Shown here in pieces: positions 1 to 9,549 of a stretch of 64,000 bases of DNA; within the stretch, counting starts at the first letter, position 1; every line of letters begins with the position of its first letter. The position numbers and the translations under genes are program-made. A model generated the notes under the pieces. The model was not told the origin of the DNA, ran no database searches, and was given only the letters and a program-made list of their open reading frames with translations. Source of the stretch: Mesorhizobium sp. B2-3-12 (GTDB taxonomy: Bacteria > Pseudomonadota > Alphaproteobacteria > Rhizobiales > Rhizobiaceae); contig NZ_VFVR01000001.1 in the NCBI RefSeq assembly GCF_006442205.1, positions 310,001-374,000 of the forward strand, in the 5' to 3' direction.

Positions 1-142
1 TGCCGTATCGGCCCAACCCTTCGTGATGATCTTCCTCGTCGCGGCCGGCACTCTTGGACTGGGCCTCGTCACGTTGACGCTGATGCCCGAGAAAGAACTT
101 CGCGGCCATGTCGACGATACGGCCCCTATCCTGGGGGAGTGA
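1..142 (+). CDS. MFS transporter, C-terminal end (partial)
   Basis: This is the last 46 codons of a gene that begins before the window. The readable tail is a hydrophobic helix (FVMIFLVAAGTLGLGLVTLTL) followed by a short charged cytoplasmic tail containing MPEKELRG. A final transmembrane helix followed by such a tail is typical of major facilitator superfamily transporters. The stop codon TGA ends at 142, directly against the stop of the convergent reductase gene at 143. The substrate cannot be judged from this fragment. Confidence 0.6.
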   Translation, partial: AVSAQPFVMIFLVAAGTLGLGLVTLTLMPEKELRGHVDDTAPILGE

Positions 143-1234
<1,092 letters not shown>

Positions 1235-1261
1235 TCAGCGGGAAAAATCACCGAGCTGATT

Positions 1262-1582
1262 TCAGCCCTGACGTTCGGGCACCCGCACGACCAGGCCGTC
1301 GAGCGCGTCGCGCACCTTGATCTGGCAGGACAGGCGCGAGTTCGGCTGGACGTCGTAGGCGAAGTCCAGCATGTCTTCTTCCATCGCCTCGGGTTCGCCG
1401 ACTTCGGCCGTCCATGCCTCGTCGACATAGACATGGCAGGTTGCGCAGGCGCAGGCGCCGCCGCATTCAGCCTCGATACCCGGTACGGCGTTGCGGATGG
1501 CGTTTTCCATGACCGTCGAGCCGTTTTCGGCGTCCACGTCGAACTGTGTGCCGTCATGGGCGATGAAGGTCAGCTTGGTCAT
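1262..1582 (-). CDS. [2Fe-2S] ferredoxin, adrenodoxin type
   Basis: Small electron carrier of 106 residues. Cluster ligands are Cys40, Cys46, Cys49 and Cys86 in the C-x5-C-x2-C ... C arrangement of vertebrate-type (adrenodoxin/putidaredoxin) ferredoxins, with the acidic partner-docking stretch [14 protein letters not shown] between. The start at 1582 is preceded by an AGGTG ribosome site five bases upstream. It precedes the FNR gene on the same strand, suggesting a two-component electron transfer unit. The 5' flank carries a short 21-bp periodic repeat, annotated separately. Confidence 0.92.
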   Translation of the reverse strand: MTKLTFIAHDGTQFDVDAENGSTVMENAIRNAVPGIEAECGGACACATCHVYVDEAWTAEVGEPEAMEEDMLDFAYDVQPNSRLSCQIKVRDALDGLVVRVPERQG

Positions 1583-1599
1583 TTGTCACCTGAAGGGAG

Positions 1600-1662
1600 T
1601 TTCACCCGGGACGAAAAGAATTTCGCCCCGACGAAGGGGAGTTTCGCCGGAGATAATCACTC
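1600..1662. repeat. 21-bp imperfect tandem repeat upstream of the ferredoxin gene
   Basis: Three consecutive copies of a 21-bp unit begin at 1600, 1621 and 1642. Each starts TTTC(A/G)CC and the first two carry GACGAA in the middle. The third copy diverges after about 12 bases. The array sits just upstream of the ferredoxin start on the minus strand, so it is in its leader or promoter. Confidence 0.55.
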
Positions 1663-1725
1663 CGGCAAACATGTCAACTGCCGCGCGAAAGCGGCGCTCG
1701 GTGACGTTTTTGTCGCAAACCCGGT

Positions 1726-2109
1726 TCAGCGATTGATGGCGGCGATGAAGTCGCGCACTTCGTCGATCAGCCGGCCAAGCCGCTTGAGGGTCTGGACGTC
1801 CTCCGGCCGGCGCTCGATGTCTGTGGCGCAATCGGCGATGGCAAAGGCGCCAACACCGCGGGCCGATCCCTTCAAACCGTGAGCCAGCAGAAGCCGGTCC
1901 TTGATGTCGGCGTCGACAATTTTGTCGCGCACCGACAATGCCTGCTGTACAAACAGCGCCAGCACCTCTTGCTCGAGGGCGCGATCGCCCATCGTCTGGC
2001 GGGCAAGGTGTGCCAAATCGACCGGCCGGGACTGCCTGGTTCCCGATACGTCGCCCCCGGGCATTGAGAAGGCAATGCCGCTTTCGCCACGCATGAACTC
2101 GAACTCCAT
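1726..2109 (-). CDS. Stand-alone Hpt (histidine phosphotransfer) domain protein
   Basis: Protein of 127 residues with a single Hpt four-helix bundle. The phosphoacceptor is His77 in AHGLKGSARGVGA, which matches the HxLKGxA signature. No kinase or receiver domain is attached and none is encoded next door, so its phosphorelay partners lie elsewhere. It is divergent from the GPR-like polar growth gene across a 259-bp gap. That placement makes a link between phosphorelay signalling and polar growth possible, but this is only inference from position. Confidence 0.88.
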   Translation of the reverse strand: MEFEFMRGESGIAFSMPGGDVSGTRQSRPVDLAHLARQTMGDRALEQEVLALFVQQALSVRDKIVDADIKDRLLLAHGLKGSARGVGAFAIADCATDIERRPEDVQTLKRLGRLIDEVRDFIAAINR

Positions 2110-2209
2110 TTTCTTTCGGCCGCCAAAAAGCTAGGCGAATCCAGTGGACAACGGGTTAATGAATGGCCCGGAAAAATGTTGCGAAAACGGCCCCCAAATC
2201 ACAGTTCCG

Positions 2210-2225
2210 TTAACCTTATATTTAA
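2210..2225. promoter_or_regulatory. CtrA-like TTAA pair upstream of the GPR-like gene
   Basis: The 259-bp gap between hpt and the GPR-like gene is AT-rich around 2156-2235. It holds GTTAACC at 2209-2215 and a second TTAA at 2222-2225, giving TTAA-N8-TTAA. The CtrA consensus is TTAA-N7-TTAA, so the spacing is one base too long, and the call rests on resemblance only. Another isolated TTAA is at 2156-2159. No clear -35/-10 pair was identified. Confidence 0.25.
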
Positions 2226-2368
2226 AGTTTTACGTATCCCGCGGAATGCATGTTTTCTTTACCCCCCTGTGTCATTACGATACGAGGGTCCATTTTCAGC
2301 CTCCTGCGCGGGGGTAAGACAAACAGAATTATAAGCCCCCGCGGCAGCTAGTACAGGGTAGCGAAGGC

Positions 2369-5300
2369 ATGGCGAAGAAACCAACGACGACCAGAACTCT
2401 CGACAGCGACGTAGCCAGGGAGCTCGAAAAAGCGCTCGATCTCGACCTGAGCAGCGATACCGACAGCGGCGACCTCGATATCGCGGCTTCGATGGAAGAT
2501 CTGGAAGCGCAGATATCGCAGGCGGCCGACGAACTGGCACGCGAGGGACGCAATCAGCAGTCGACGCCTGTCGGGCCGGCGCCCGTCGTCAATCAGACCC
2601 AGGCCGCGAAGCCCTCGCCAAAGGCCAAGCCGGCCGAACTTCGCCCCGTGGAGACGCGCAATGGTGGTGGCCAGCCGACGAGCTTCGCGCCAGCCAACGA
2701 CGATCGCCAGAAAGATTACAAGACCCTCCTGCACAGCCTGAACAGGCGCGCCTCCAACACCATCTACTGGGTCATCGCCTTTGTCTCGCTCGCCTGGATC
2801 GCGGGCGCTGGCGGATTGGCCAACCTGCTTTTTGGCCCGAGCATCTGGCGCATCCGCACGCTGGACCAGTTCTTTGCCCGCCCCGAACTGATCGGCCTTG
2901 CCGTCGCGGCAATCGTGCCGGTCATCCTGTTTTGGGCCTTCGCGGCGATGATTCGCCGCGCCCAGGACATGCGCATCGCCGCGCAGTCGATGACGGAAGT
3001 GGCCTTCCGCCTGACCGAGCCGGAAAACATGGCCCAGGATCGCGTCATGATGATCGGCCAGGCCGTCCGCCGCGAGGTGGCCGCCATGGGCGAAGGCATC
3101 GAACGCACGCTTGCCCGTGCCGTGGAGCTGGAAACGCTGGTCCACAGCGAGGTCAACCAGATCGAGCGCTCCTATTCGGAAAACGAAACCCGGATTCGAT
3201 CGCTGGTCGACGGACTGGGCAGCGAACGAGAAGCCGTGGTCACCCATGCCGAGCGCGTCCGCGCCTCGATCTCCGGCGCCCACGAGACGTTGCGCGATGA
3301 AATCGGCGCGGCGAGCGACATCATCCGCGACAGCATCCTCAATGCGTCGACCAAACTGTCGATGACGATCACCAATTCCGGCGACACGCTGATCGACCGC
3401 ATCAACGAAAGCTCGATGTCGATCTTCGATTCGGTGGAAGGCCGGCTCGACACCATCACCGACCGGCTTTCGACCTCCGGCGAGGCTTTCGCCAGCCTGC
3501 TCGACACCCGTATCGCCAAGCTGACCGACACCACGGACGGCCTGACCCGCTCGTTGACCGACCTGCTCGACGACCGCACCACCGGCATGGTGTCACTGCT
3601 CGGCGGCGCCGCGCGCACCCTCAATTCCGAGTTCGAGGCCAGCCTCAATGGCATCGAGCGCACTTTGGCCGAACGCGGCCAGGCGCTGATCAGCGAGTTC
3701 CAGACCCGCGCCGAAGCGCTGGATACGGGCACGCAGAAACTCAATGCCGCGCTCGAAGCCCGCGCCCGCCAGATCAACGAAACGCTGGTCGAGCGTGCGC
3801 GCGAAATCGCCCACACCTTCGCCGAGAGCAAGGACACGCTGGCCGCGATGATCGATCAGGGCAAGACCCAGATCGGCGCCGACATGGCCGACATCGTCAC
3901 CTCGACCTCTTCCATGCTCGAAGCGCGCGCCAGCGATTTCGCAGGCCGCATGGAGGCGGCTCGCCATGTCGTGTCGCGATCCTTCGACAGCGACATCCAG
4001 CGGCTCGCCGATGCCCGCGTCGGCATCGAGGAAGCCGTCGAGAACCACAGCCGCAAGCTCTCCGAGAGCCGCGAGCGCATGGCGGCCGCCATGCAGGCGG
4101 ACCTTGCGAAATTCGCTGAAGGGCGCGCCGGCATCGATGCCGCGGTGACCAACCAGGTGCAGAAGCTGGCCGAAGGCCGCAGCCTGATAGCGCGTGCGCT
4201 CGAAGAAGACCTTCGCAAGGTCAACGAATCGCGCGCCGCCATCGATGCGTCGCTCGGCAGCCACCTCGAAAGGCTGGAAGAAGGCCGCAACCGGCTCTCA
4301 CTGGCCCTCAACGAAGACTCAGGTAAATTGGTGCAAGCTCGTACGATCATTGATGAAATGGTCGCCGGACACGTCGGAAAACTGGCTGAAGGGCGCAACA
4401 TCCTGTCGCGCGCTTTGGAGGCCGATCTCGGCAAATTGTCCGACAGCCGCGCCGACATAGACGGCCTTGTCGCGGGCCAGGTCGAGAAAATCGCCGAGGG
4501 CCGCGCGGTGCTCGCCAAGGCGCTGGAAAACGACATTGCCGGCATAAAGAGCATGATCGAGGCGCATTCGGCGAAACTGGCCGAAGACCGCACCGAGCTC
4601 GGCCGTTCGCTCGAAAGCGACCTGTCGGGCATACGCGGCCTGATCGACAGCCATTCGGGGCGCCTGGCGGAGGATCGCGGCCTGCTATCGCAGACGCTGG
4701 AAGCCGACCTCGCCAAACTGGCTGAAAGCCGCTCCAGCATCGACGGGCTGGTCGCCGGCCAGGTCGAGAAGCTCGCTGAAGGCCGCGACATTCTCAAGCG
4801 TGCGCTGGAATCCGACCTCAACACGATCAAGAGCGTCATATCGAGCCAGTCGGAGAAGCTGGCCGAGGATCGCGGGCAGCTCTCGCGCGTTCTGGAAGCC
4901 GACCTGCAGAATGTGAACAGCGTCATCGCCGATCACATGAACAGGCTGGTTCAGGATCGCTCGACATTGTCGAAGGCGCTGGAGGACGATCTCGCCAAGC
5001 TGGCGGAAAGCCGCTCGGGCATCGACGGACTGGTCGCCGGCCAGGTCGAGAAGCTTGCCGAAGGGCGCGACATTCTACGCCGCGCCTTGGAATCCGACCT
5101 CAACACGGTCAGAAACACCGTTGCCGATCAGTCGCAGAAACTGGTCGACGACCGGGCCCAGTTCGCCCGCGCGCTGGAGGCCGATCTCGAAACCGTCAAC
5201 AGCCTTGTCAACAGCCACTCGGACCGGCTTGCCCAGGAGCGTTCGACACTGTCGAAGGCGCTTGAGGCCGACCTCGAAACTGTCGGCAGCCATGTCAACA

Positions 5301-8300
5301 GCCACACCGAGCGGCTTGCCCAGGATCGTTCGACCTTGTCGAGAGCCCTCGAGGCCGACCTGCTGACCGTTAGCGGCCACGTCAACAATCACGCGGAACG
5401 GCTCGTGCAGGAGCGTTCGACCTTGTCGAAGGCTCTCGAAGACGATCTTGCCAAGCTGGCGGAAAGCCGCTCCAGCATCGACGGTCTGGTCGCCGGCCAG
5501 GTCGAGAAGCTCGCCGAAGGCCGCGATGTCCTCAAGCGTGCGCTGGAGGCCGATCTCGCCAAGCTGGCCGAAAGCCGCTCCAGCATCGACGGGCTGGTCG
5601 CCGGCCAGGTCGAGAAGCTCGCCGAGGGCCGCGACATCCTCAAGCGCGCTCTCGAAGCCGACCTGCAGAGGTTGACTGAAAGCCGTGGCGATATCGACGA
5701 CATCATCGCCGGACATGTCGGCAAGTTGTCCGAAGGCCGCAATATGCTCAGCCGGGCGCTGGAAGATGACCTCGGCAAGCTCGCCGAGAGCCGCAAGGAG
5801 GTCGATCGCTCGCTGTCTGGCCACATCGACCAGATCGCGGCCAGGAGCACGGACATTTCCGCAGCGATCGCTGCCGATGTCGACAAGATCGAGCAGGCGT
5901 TCAGCCGCCAGACCGGCATCATCGAGGAACGCGCCGGCACCATGGAGCGCGCGCTGTCGACCGGTGTCGACAATGTCCGCTCAGTGCTCGAGAAGAGCGC
6001 GGTCTTCGTCGCCGGCGCCTTGCGCGAAAAGGTCCTGGAAGTCACCAGCACGCTCCACGAGCAGGCCGGTGCGGCCTTCAACGACGCCGATCGCAAGATC
6101 GCCGAGCGCGCAGAACAGACGTCCGCCGCCCTGCTGGCTCGGGCCGAAGACATCGCCCGCACATTCGAGGAAGCCGATCGTCGGCTCCACGCCCGTGCGG
6201 AAGATACCTCGAATGCCCTGCTCGCCCGCGCCGACGACACCTCCAGTTCGCTGCTGGCCCGTGCCCATGAAACCGCCGATCAACTGGCTGCCCGCGCCGG
6301 CGAGATCGCCGGCACATTCGACATGGCCGACCAGAAGCTCGCCGCCCGCGCGCAAGCGACCACCGATCAACTGGCCGCCCGCGCTCAGGAGACCGCGGAT
6401 CAGCTGGCCGCCCGTGCAAGCGAGATCGCCGGCACCTTCGACGCGGCCGACCAGAAGCTGGTCGCCCGCGCCGTGGAGACGGCGCAGTCGTTGGCCGCCC
6501 GCGCCGGCGACATCCTGCGCAACTTCGAAAGCGCCGACCAGCGGCTCGGCATGCGCATCGGCGAATCCGCCGAGGCGCTCGCCGCCCGCGCGTCGGACCT
6601 TGGCCGCATCTTCGACGCCGCCGACCAGCATTTGGTGTCGCGCATCGCCGAAGGTTCGGACGCGCTGTCCAGCCGGGCCTCCGAAATCGCCCGCATCTTC
6701 GACGACGCCGACCAGCGCCTGGTTTCGCGCATCGCCGACAGCACCACGACGATCGGCGAGCACGCGCAGACCATTGTCGGCGCCTTCGCCAACACCGAGC
6801 AGAGGGTCGCCGATCGCGCCCGCCAGACCGGTCAGGAACTGGCCGTGCACGCCCGCGAGATCGAGCAGGCGCTTGCCGGCGCCGACGAGCGTCTGGCGTC
6901 GAGCGCGGCGGCCGCTGCCGCCCGTGTCGAAGAGCAGATCGCCGGCGTCGAAAACCGGCTCGCCTACACGGCCGAGACGATGGGACAGAAGCTCAACGAG
7001 CAGGTGTCGACCGCCGAGGCGCAACTCGTATCGCGCGCCAATGTGATCGCGGAGACCTTCACCGCGGTCGGCCAGCATATCGGCCAGAGCACCAACGACG
7101 CCGCCAAGACGATCGGCGCCAACACCCGCGAGCTCAACACCATGCTCGCGGCGCGGTCGGCCGAAATGTCGAAAATCCTCGATGAAACCGCGCGGCCCTT
7201 GGTCGAGCGTTTCGCCCAGGGCGGCTCGGAACTGCAAAAGAGCATGGAAGAGGTCACCGAGCGCGCGACCGAGAAGCTGCGCAGCGAGAACGCGGCCCTG
7301 GTCAACGCGCTTGCCAGCCGCACCGCCGAAACCTTGTCGGCTGTCGAAGGCGCACGTTCGTCGCTGTCCGATAGCGTCGCCGATCTCATCGGCCGCATGA
7401 CCAACTCCAGCTCGCAACTTGGTCAGTTGATCGAGCAGGCCGCGGTCAATCTAGGCCAGGTCGACGAACGCCTGACCGGCAGCACGCAAAGCTTCGCGGC
7501 GACCACCGAAAAGGCGGCGCAGACCTTTGCCAGCTCGGCGCGCCTGGTCGATTCGAACACCACGAGGCTGACGGAACTATCGTCGTCGACCTTGCGCGAA
7601 GTGGCCTCCATCGCCACCAAGTTCGACGAGCACAGCCGCTTGCTGGCCAGCGCCTCGGATCTCTTGAGTTCGGCCCAGAGCAACCTCGAACACACGCTGG
7701 AAAGGCAGTCCTCGCTCGAGGATCTCGCCGTCGGACTGGTCAAGAAGTCGGAAGATCTCGAAAGGGTCATGCGTTCGTTCGAAAATCTCGTCGGCCAGAC
7801 GCTGCAGAACGCAGAGGGCAAGACGATGGAGTCGGCCGACAAGATCCGCAACGCCATCACCGACGTCGTCGATTCCGCGACCAAGCGCTTCGCCGACGCG
7901 ACCGAGGAGATGCGGCGCACCGCCGGCTCGATCAAGAGCGAACTCGACCTCACCCGCGCCGAACTCAAGAAGGGCGTCATCGAGATGCCGGAAGAGGCCA
8001 AGGAATCGACCTCGGCCATCCGGCGCGCCGTTTCCGAGCAGATCAACGCCTTGAAGGAGCTTTCGGATATCGTTGCCAAGTCCGGGCGCGGCGACACTTC
8101 GGAACCGCGCCCCTTGCGCCCGGCGCCGCAGGCCCCGGCGGCACGTCCCGCCGAGCCGCAGCGTCGCGCGCCGTCAGCACCGCAGCCGGAGCTTCGCACG
8201 CCTCAGACGCCTCTGGGTGGCACCGCGTTGCGTGGCACGCTCGACCTTGAGCGTCCGGCCGAGCAGGCGCCGCGCCCGCGTCCTGACGCCAGCGCCCGTA

Positions 8301-8770
8301 CGCCGCAGGGCGGCTGGGTGCGTGACCTGCTGACCGCCGCGTCGAACGATGCCGACCTCAGGCCGGCAGCCCCCTCGGCACCGGCCGAAGCACCGCGGGC
8401 GGCCCCTGCCCAGCGTTCGCCGCTGCATGTCGTGGAATCGCTGAACTCGCTCTCGGTCGATATCGCGCGGGCCATCGACCACGATGCCTCGATCGAGCTG
8501 TGGAACCGCTACCGGCGTGGCGAGCGTGACGTGTTCACGCGCCGGCTCTACACGCTGAAGGGCCAGCAGACGTTCGACGAAATCCGCCGCAAGTACCAAG
8601 CGGAGGCCGAATTCCGCGCCGCCGTCGACCGCTACTGCGACGATTTCGAGAAGCTGCTCAAGGATGTCTCGCGCAACGATCGCGACAACATCATGGCGCA
8701 GACCTATCTCACGTCGGACACCGGCAAGGTTTACACCATGCTGGCCCACGCCAGCGGCCGCTTGCACTAA
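2369..8770 (+). CDS. Growth Pole Ring (GPR)-like giant membrane-anchored repeat protein
   Basis: A 2133-residue protein matching in size and architecture the Agrobacterium GPR protein (about 2115 residues, apolipoprotein-like), which forms a ring at the growing pole and is needed for rod shape in Rhizobiales. Visible order: a charged N-terminus (1-125); two transmembrane helices (about 131-155 and 173-195); a very long helical region with apolipoprotein/coiled-coil repeats (about 200-1850), including 18 modular 36- or 29-residue units (about 577-1170) and a second 29-residue repeat family (about 1255-1467); a Pro/Ala-rich linker (about 1906-2020); and a compact C-terminal domain rich in charged and aromatic residues. 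The gene is monocistronic with a terminator just after it. Automatic pipelines often label such proteins kinesin-like or apolipoprotein. The GPR identity is from family knowledge, not a search. Confidence 0.85.
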   Translation: MAKKPTTTRTLDSDVARELEKALDLDLSSDTDSGDLDIAASMEDLEAQISQAADELAREGRNQQSTPVGPAPVVNQTQAAKPSPKAKPAELRPVETRNGGGQPTSFAPANDDRQKDYKTLLHSLNRRASNTIYWVIAFVSLAWIAGAGGLANLLFGPSIWRIRTLDQFFARPELIGLAVAAIVPVILFWAFAAMIRRAQDMRIAAQSMTEVAFRLTEPENMAQDRVMMIGQAVRREVAAMGEGIERTLARAVELETLVHSEVNQIERSYSENETRIRSLVDGLGSEREAVVTHAERVRASISGAHETLRDEIGAASDIIRDSILNASTKLSMTITNSGDTLIDRINESSMSIFDSVEGRLDTITDRLSTSGEAFASLLDTRIAKLTDTTDGLTRSLTDLLDDRTTGMVSLLGGAARTLNSEFEASLNGIERTLAERGQALISEFQTRAEALDTGTQKLNAALEARARQINETLVERAREIAHTFAESKDTLAAMIDQGKTQIGADMADIVTSTSSMLEARASDFAGRMEAARHVVSRSFDSDIQRLADARVGIEEAVENHSRKLSESRERMAAAMQADLAKFAEGRAGIDAAVTNQVQKLAEGRSLIARALEEDLRKVNESRAAIDASLGSHLERLEEGRNRLSLALNEDSGKLVQARTIIDEMVAGHVGKLAEGRNILSRALEADLGKLSDSRADIDGLVAGQVEKIAEGRAVLAKALENDIAGIKSMIEAHSAKLAEDRTELGRSLESDLSGIRGLIDSHSGRLAEDRGLLSQTLEADLAKLAESRSSIDGLVAGQVEKLAEGRDILKRALESDLNTIKSVISSQSEKLAEDRGQLSRVLEADLQNVNSVIADHMNRLVQDRSTLSKALEDDLAKLAESRSGIDGLVAGQVEKLAEGRDILRRALESDLNTVRNTVADQSQKLVDDRAQFARALEADLETVNSLVNSHSDRLAQERSTLSKALEADLETVGSHVNSHTERLAQDRSTLSRALEADLLTVSGHVNNHAERLVQERSTLSKALEDDLAKLAESRSSIDGLVAGQVEKLAEGRDVLKRALEADLAKLAESRSSIDGLVAGQVEKLAEGRDILKRALEADLQRLTESRGDIDDIIAGHVGKLSEGRNMLSRALEDDLGKLAESRKEVDRSLSGHIDQIAARSTDISAAIAADVDKIEQAFSRQTGIIEERAGTMERALSTGVDNVRSVLEKSAVFVAGALREKVLEVTSTLHEQAGAAFNDADRKIAERAEQTSAALLARAEDIARTFEEADRRLHARAEDTSNALLARADDTSSSLLARAHETADQLAARAGEIAGTFDMADQKLAARAQATTDQLAARAQETADQLAARASEIAGTFDAADQKLVARAVETAQSLAARAGDILRNFESADQRLGMRIGESAEALAARASDLGRIFDAADQHLVSRIAEGSDALSSRASEIARIFDDADQRLVSRIADSTTTIGEHAQTIVGAFANTEQRVADRARQTGQELAVHAREIEQALAGADERLASSAAAAAARVEEQIAGVENRLAYTAETMGQKLNEQVSTAEAQLVSRANVIAETFTAVGQHIGQSTNDAAKTIGANTRELNTMLAARSAEMSKILDETARPLVERFAQGGSELQKSMEEVTERATEKLRSENAALVNALASRTAETLSAVEGARSSLSDSVADLIGRMTNSSSQLGQLIEQAAVNLGQVDERLTGSTQSFAATTEKAAQTFASSARLVDSNTTRLTELSSSTLREVASIATKFDEHSRLLASASDLLSSAQSNLEHTLERQSSLEDLAVGLVKKSEDLERVMRSFENLVGQTLQNAEGKTMESADKIRNAITDVVDSATKRFADATEEMRRTAGSIKSELDLTRAELKKGVIEMPEEAKESTSAIRRAVSEQINALKELSDIVAKSGRGDTSEPRPLRPAPQAPAARPAEPQRRAPSAPQPELRTPQTPLGGTALRGTLDLERPAEQAPRPRPDASARTPQGGWVRDLLTAASNDADLRPAAPSAPAEAPRAAPAQRSPLHVVESLNSLSVDIARAIDHDASIELWNRYRRGERDVFTRRLYTLKGQQTFDEIRRKYQAEAEFRAAVDRYCDDFEKLLKDVSRNDRDNIMAQTYLTSDTGKVYTMLAHASGRLH
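4097..5876 (+). repeat. Array of 18 internal 108-bp or 87-bp repeats in the GPR-like gene
   Basis: Protein units begin with DL and end with RALEx/KALEx. Nine or ten are 36 residues long (pattern DLAKLAESRSSIDGLVAG followed by QVEKLAEGRDILKRALEA). The others are 29 residues (pattern DLETVNSLVNSHSDRLAQ followed by ERSTLSKALEA). The difference is exactly seven residues, one heptad. Copies around 4710-4820, 4985-5095, 5440-5550 and 5550-5660 are also very similar at DNA level. Confidence 0.85.
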
Positions 8771-8790
8771 GCGATCGGCAAGCCAGAATG

Positions 8791-8824
8791 AAAAAGGCGG
8801 GGGACTTGTCTCCCGCCTTTTTTC
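8791..8824 (+). terminator. Rho-independent terminator after the GPR-like gene
   Basis: The arms AAAGGCGGG and CCCGCCTTT form a stable GC-rich hairpin followed by an uninterrupted run of T. It begins about 20 bases after the stop codon. The stem can be extended inwards by GGAC/GTCT. Confidence 0.9.
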
Positions 8825-8896
8825 TTGAAGGGACTAATTTCGCCACCCGGAAGACGCATCCGCATTAGTCTCGCTTTTCCGGAACCGGATCCTGAG

Positions 8897-9514
8897 TTGT
8901 TGAAAACGGCAATCATCTTCGACTGCGAGTTTCTCTGCCTCGAGGGGTCACAACGCAGGTTCTGGTGCGCGGCTCATGATCCCGATCCGGTCATCGCGCA
9001 GATCGGCGCGGCAAGGCTCGGCCTCGAAGGCGACTTCCCTATCCTGGGCACGCACAAGGCCTATGTCAGGCCGATCGACCGGTTTGGCGAGCGGTACGCG
9101 CTCGATCCGTTCTTCACCGGACTGACCGGCATCACCGAAGAAATCGTCGAAGCCGAGGGCGTCGCACTGGAAGAGGCCCTTGCCGGCGTCGATCGGTTTT
9201 CCGAAGGGGCGCGGCTGTGGTCCTGGGGCAAGGACGAACTCAACATGGTCGCCATCAGTTGCTATGTCGCGGGCATCGAGCCTTCCATCCCGGCAACGCG
9301 GTTCGACAACGCCGTCAAGCTGCTGATCGCCGCAGGCATGCCGATCGAGGATCTGGCAAGGACGCCGAGCAACAAGCTTGCGGACTACTACGGCGTCGAA
9401 CACCCGCCATTGCAGGGGCATGACGCACTGGATGATGCGCTGTCCCTAACCTATACGCTGCAGCATCTGATGAGGGCTGGAATGCTGCGGCCGGACGTCT
9501 TCGACCGCAAGTAG
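8897..9514 (+). CDS. DEDD-type 3'-5' exonuclease-like protein
   Basis: Protein of about 205 residues. The N-terminal IIFDCEF motif carries the Asp-x-Glu pair of exonuclease motif I, and the C-terminal GHDALDDAL carries the His/Asp motif III of RNase T/DnaQ-like (DEDDh) enzymes. It is therefore expected to degrade nucleic acid from the 3' end with two metal ions. The start is uncertain. The frame is open from a TTG at 8825, but that lies in the T-run of the upstream terminator, so I prefer the adjacent TTG codons at 8897 and 8900, just before the conserved KTAIIFD. No specific substrate can be assigned. Confidence 0.72.
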   Translation: MLKTAIIFDCEFLCLEGSQRRFWCAAHDPDPVIAQIGAARLGLEGDFPILGTHKAYVRPIDRFGERYALDPFFTGLTGITEEIVEAEGVALEEALAGVDRFSEGARLWSWGKDELNMVAISCYVAGIEPSIPATRFDNAVKLLIAAGMPIEDLARTPSNKLADYYGVEHPPLQGHDALDDALSLTYTLQHLMRAGMLRPDVFDRK

Positions 9515-9549
9515 GTTGAAGATCTCAGGGAATCCGGCGCCTGACTGCT

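Noticed and set aside
4097..5876. Possible CRISPR array from the regular repeats
   Set aside because: The repeats are in-frame coding units of a single protein, with 87 or 108-bp periods and no unique spacers or cas genes.
5389..6240. Long antisense open frames opposite the GPR-like gene
   Set aside because: They mirror the repeats of the sense gene (Ser/Arg-rich or Ala/Gly-rich strings) and have no ribosome sites or domain signatures.
8825..8896. TTG at 8825 as the true start of the exonuclease-like gene
   Set aside because: It falls in the terminator's T-run with no ribosome site, and the added residues are not part of the fold.
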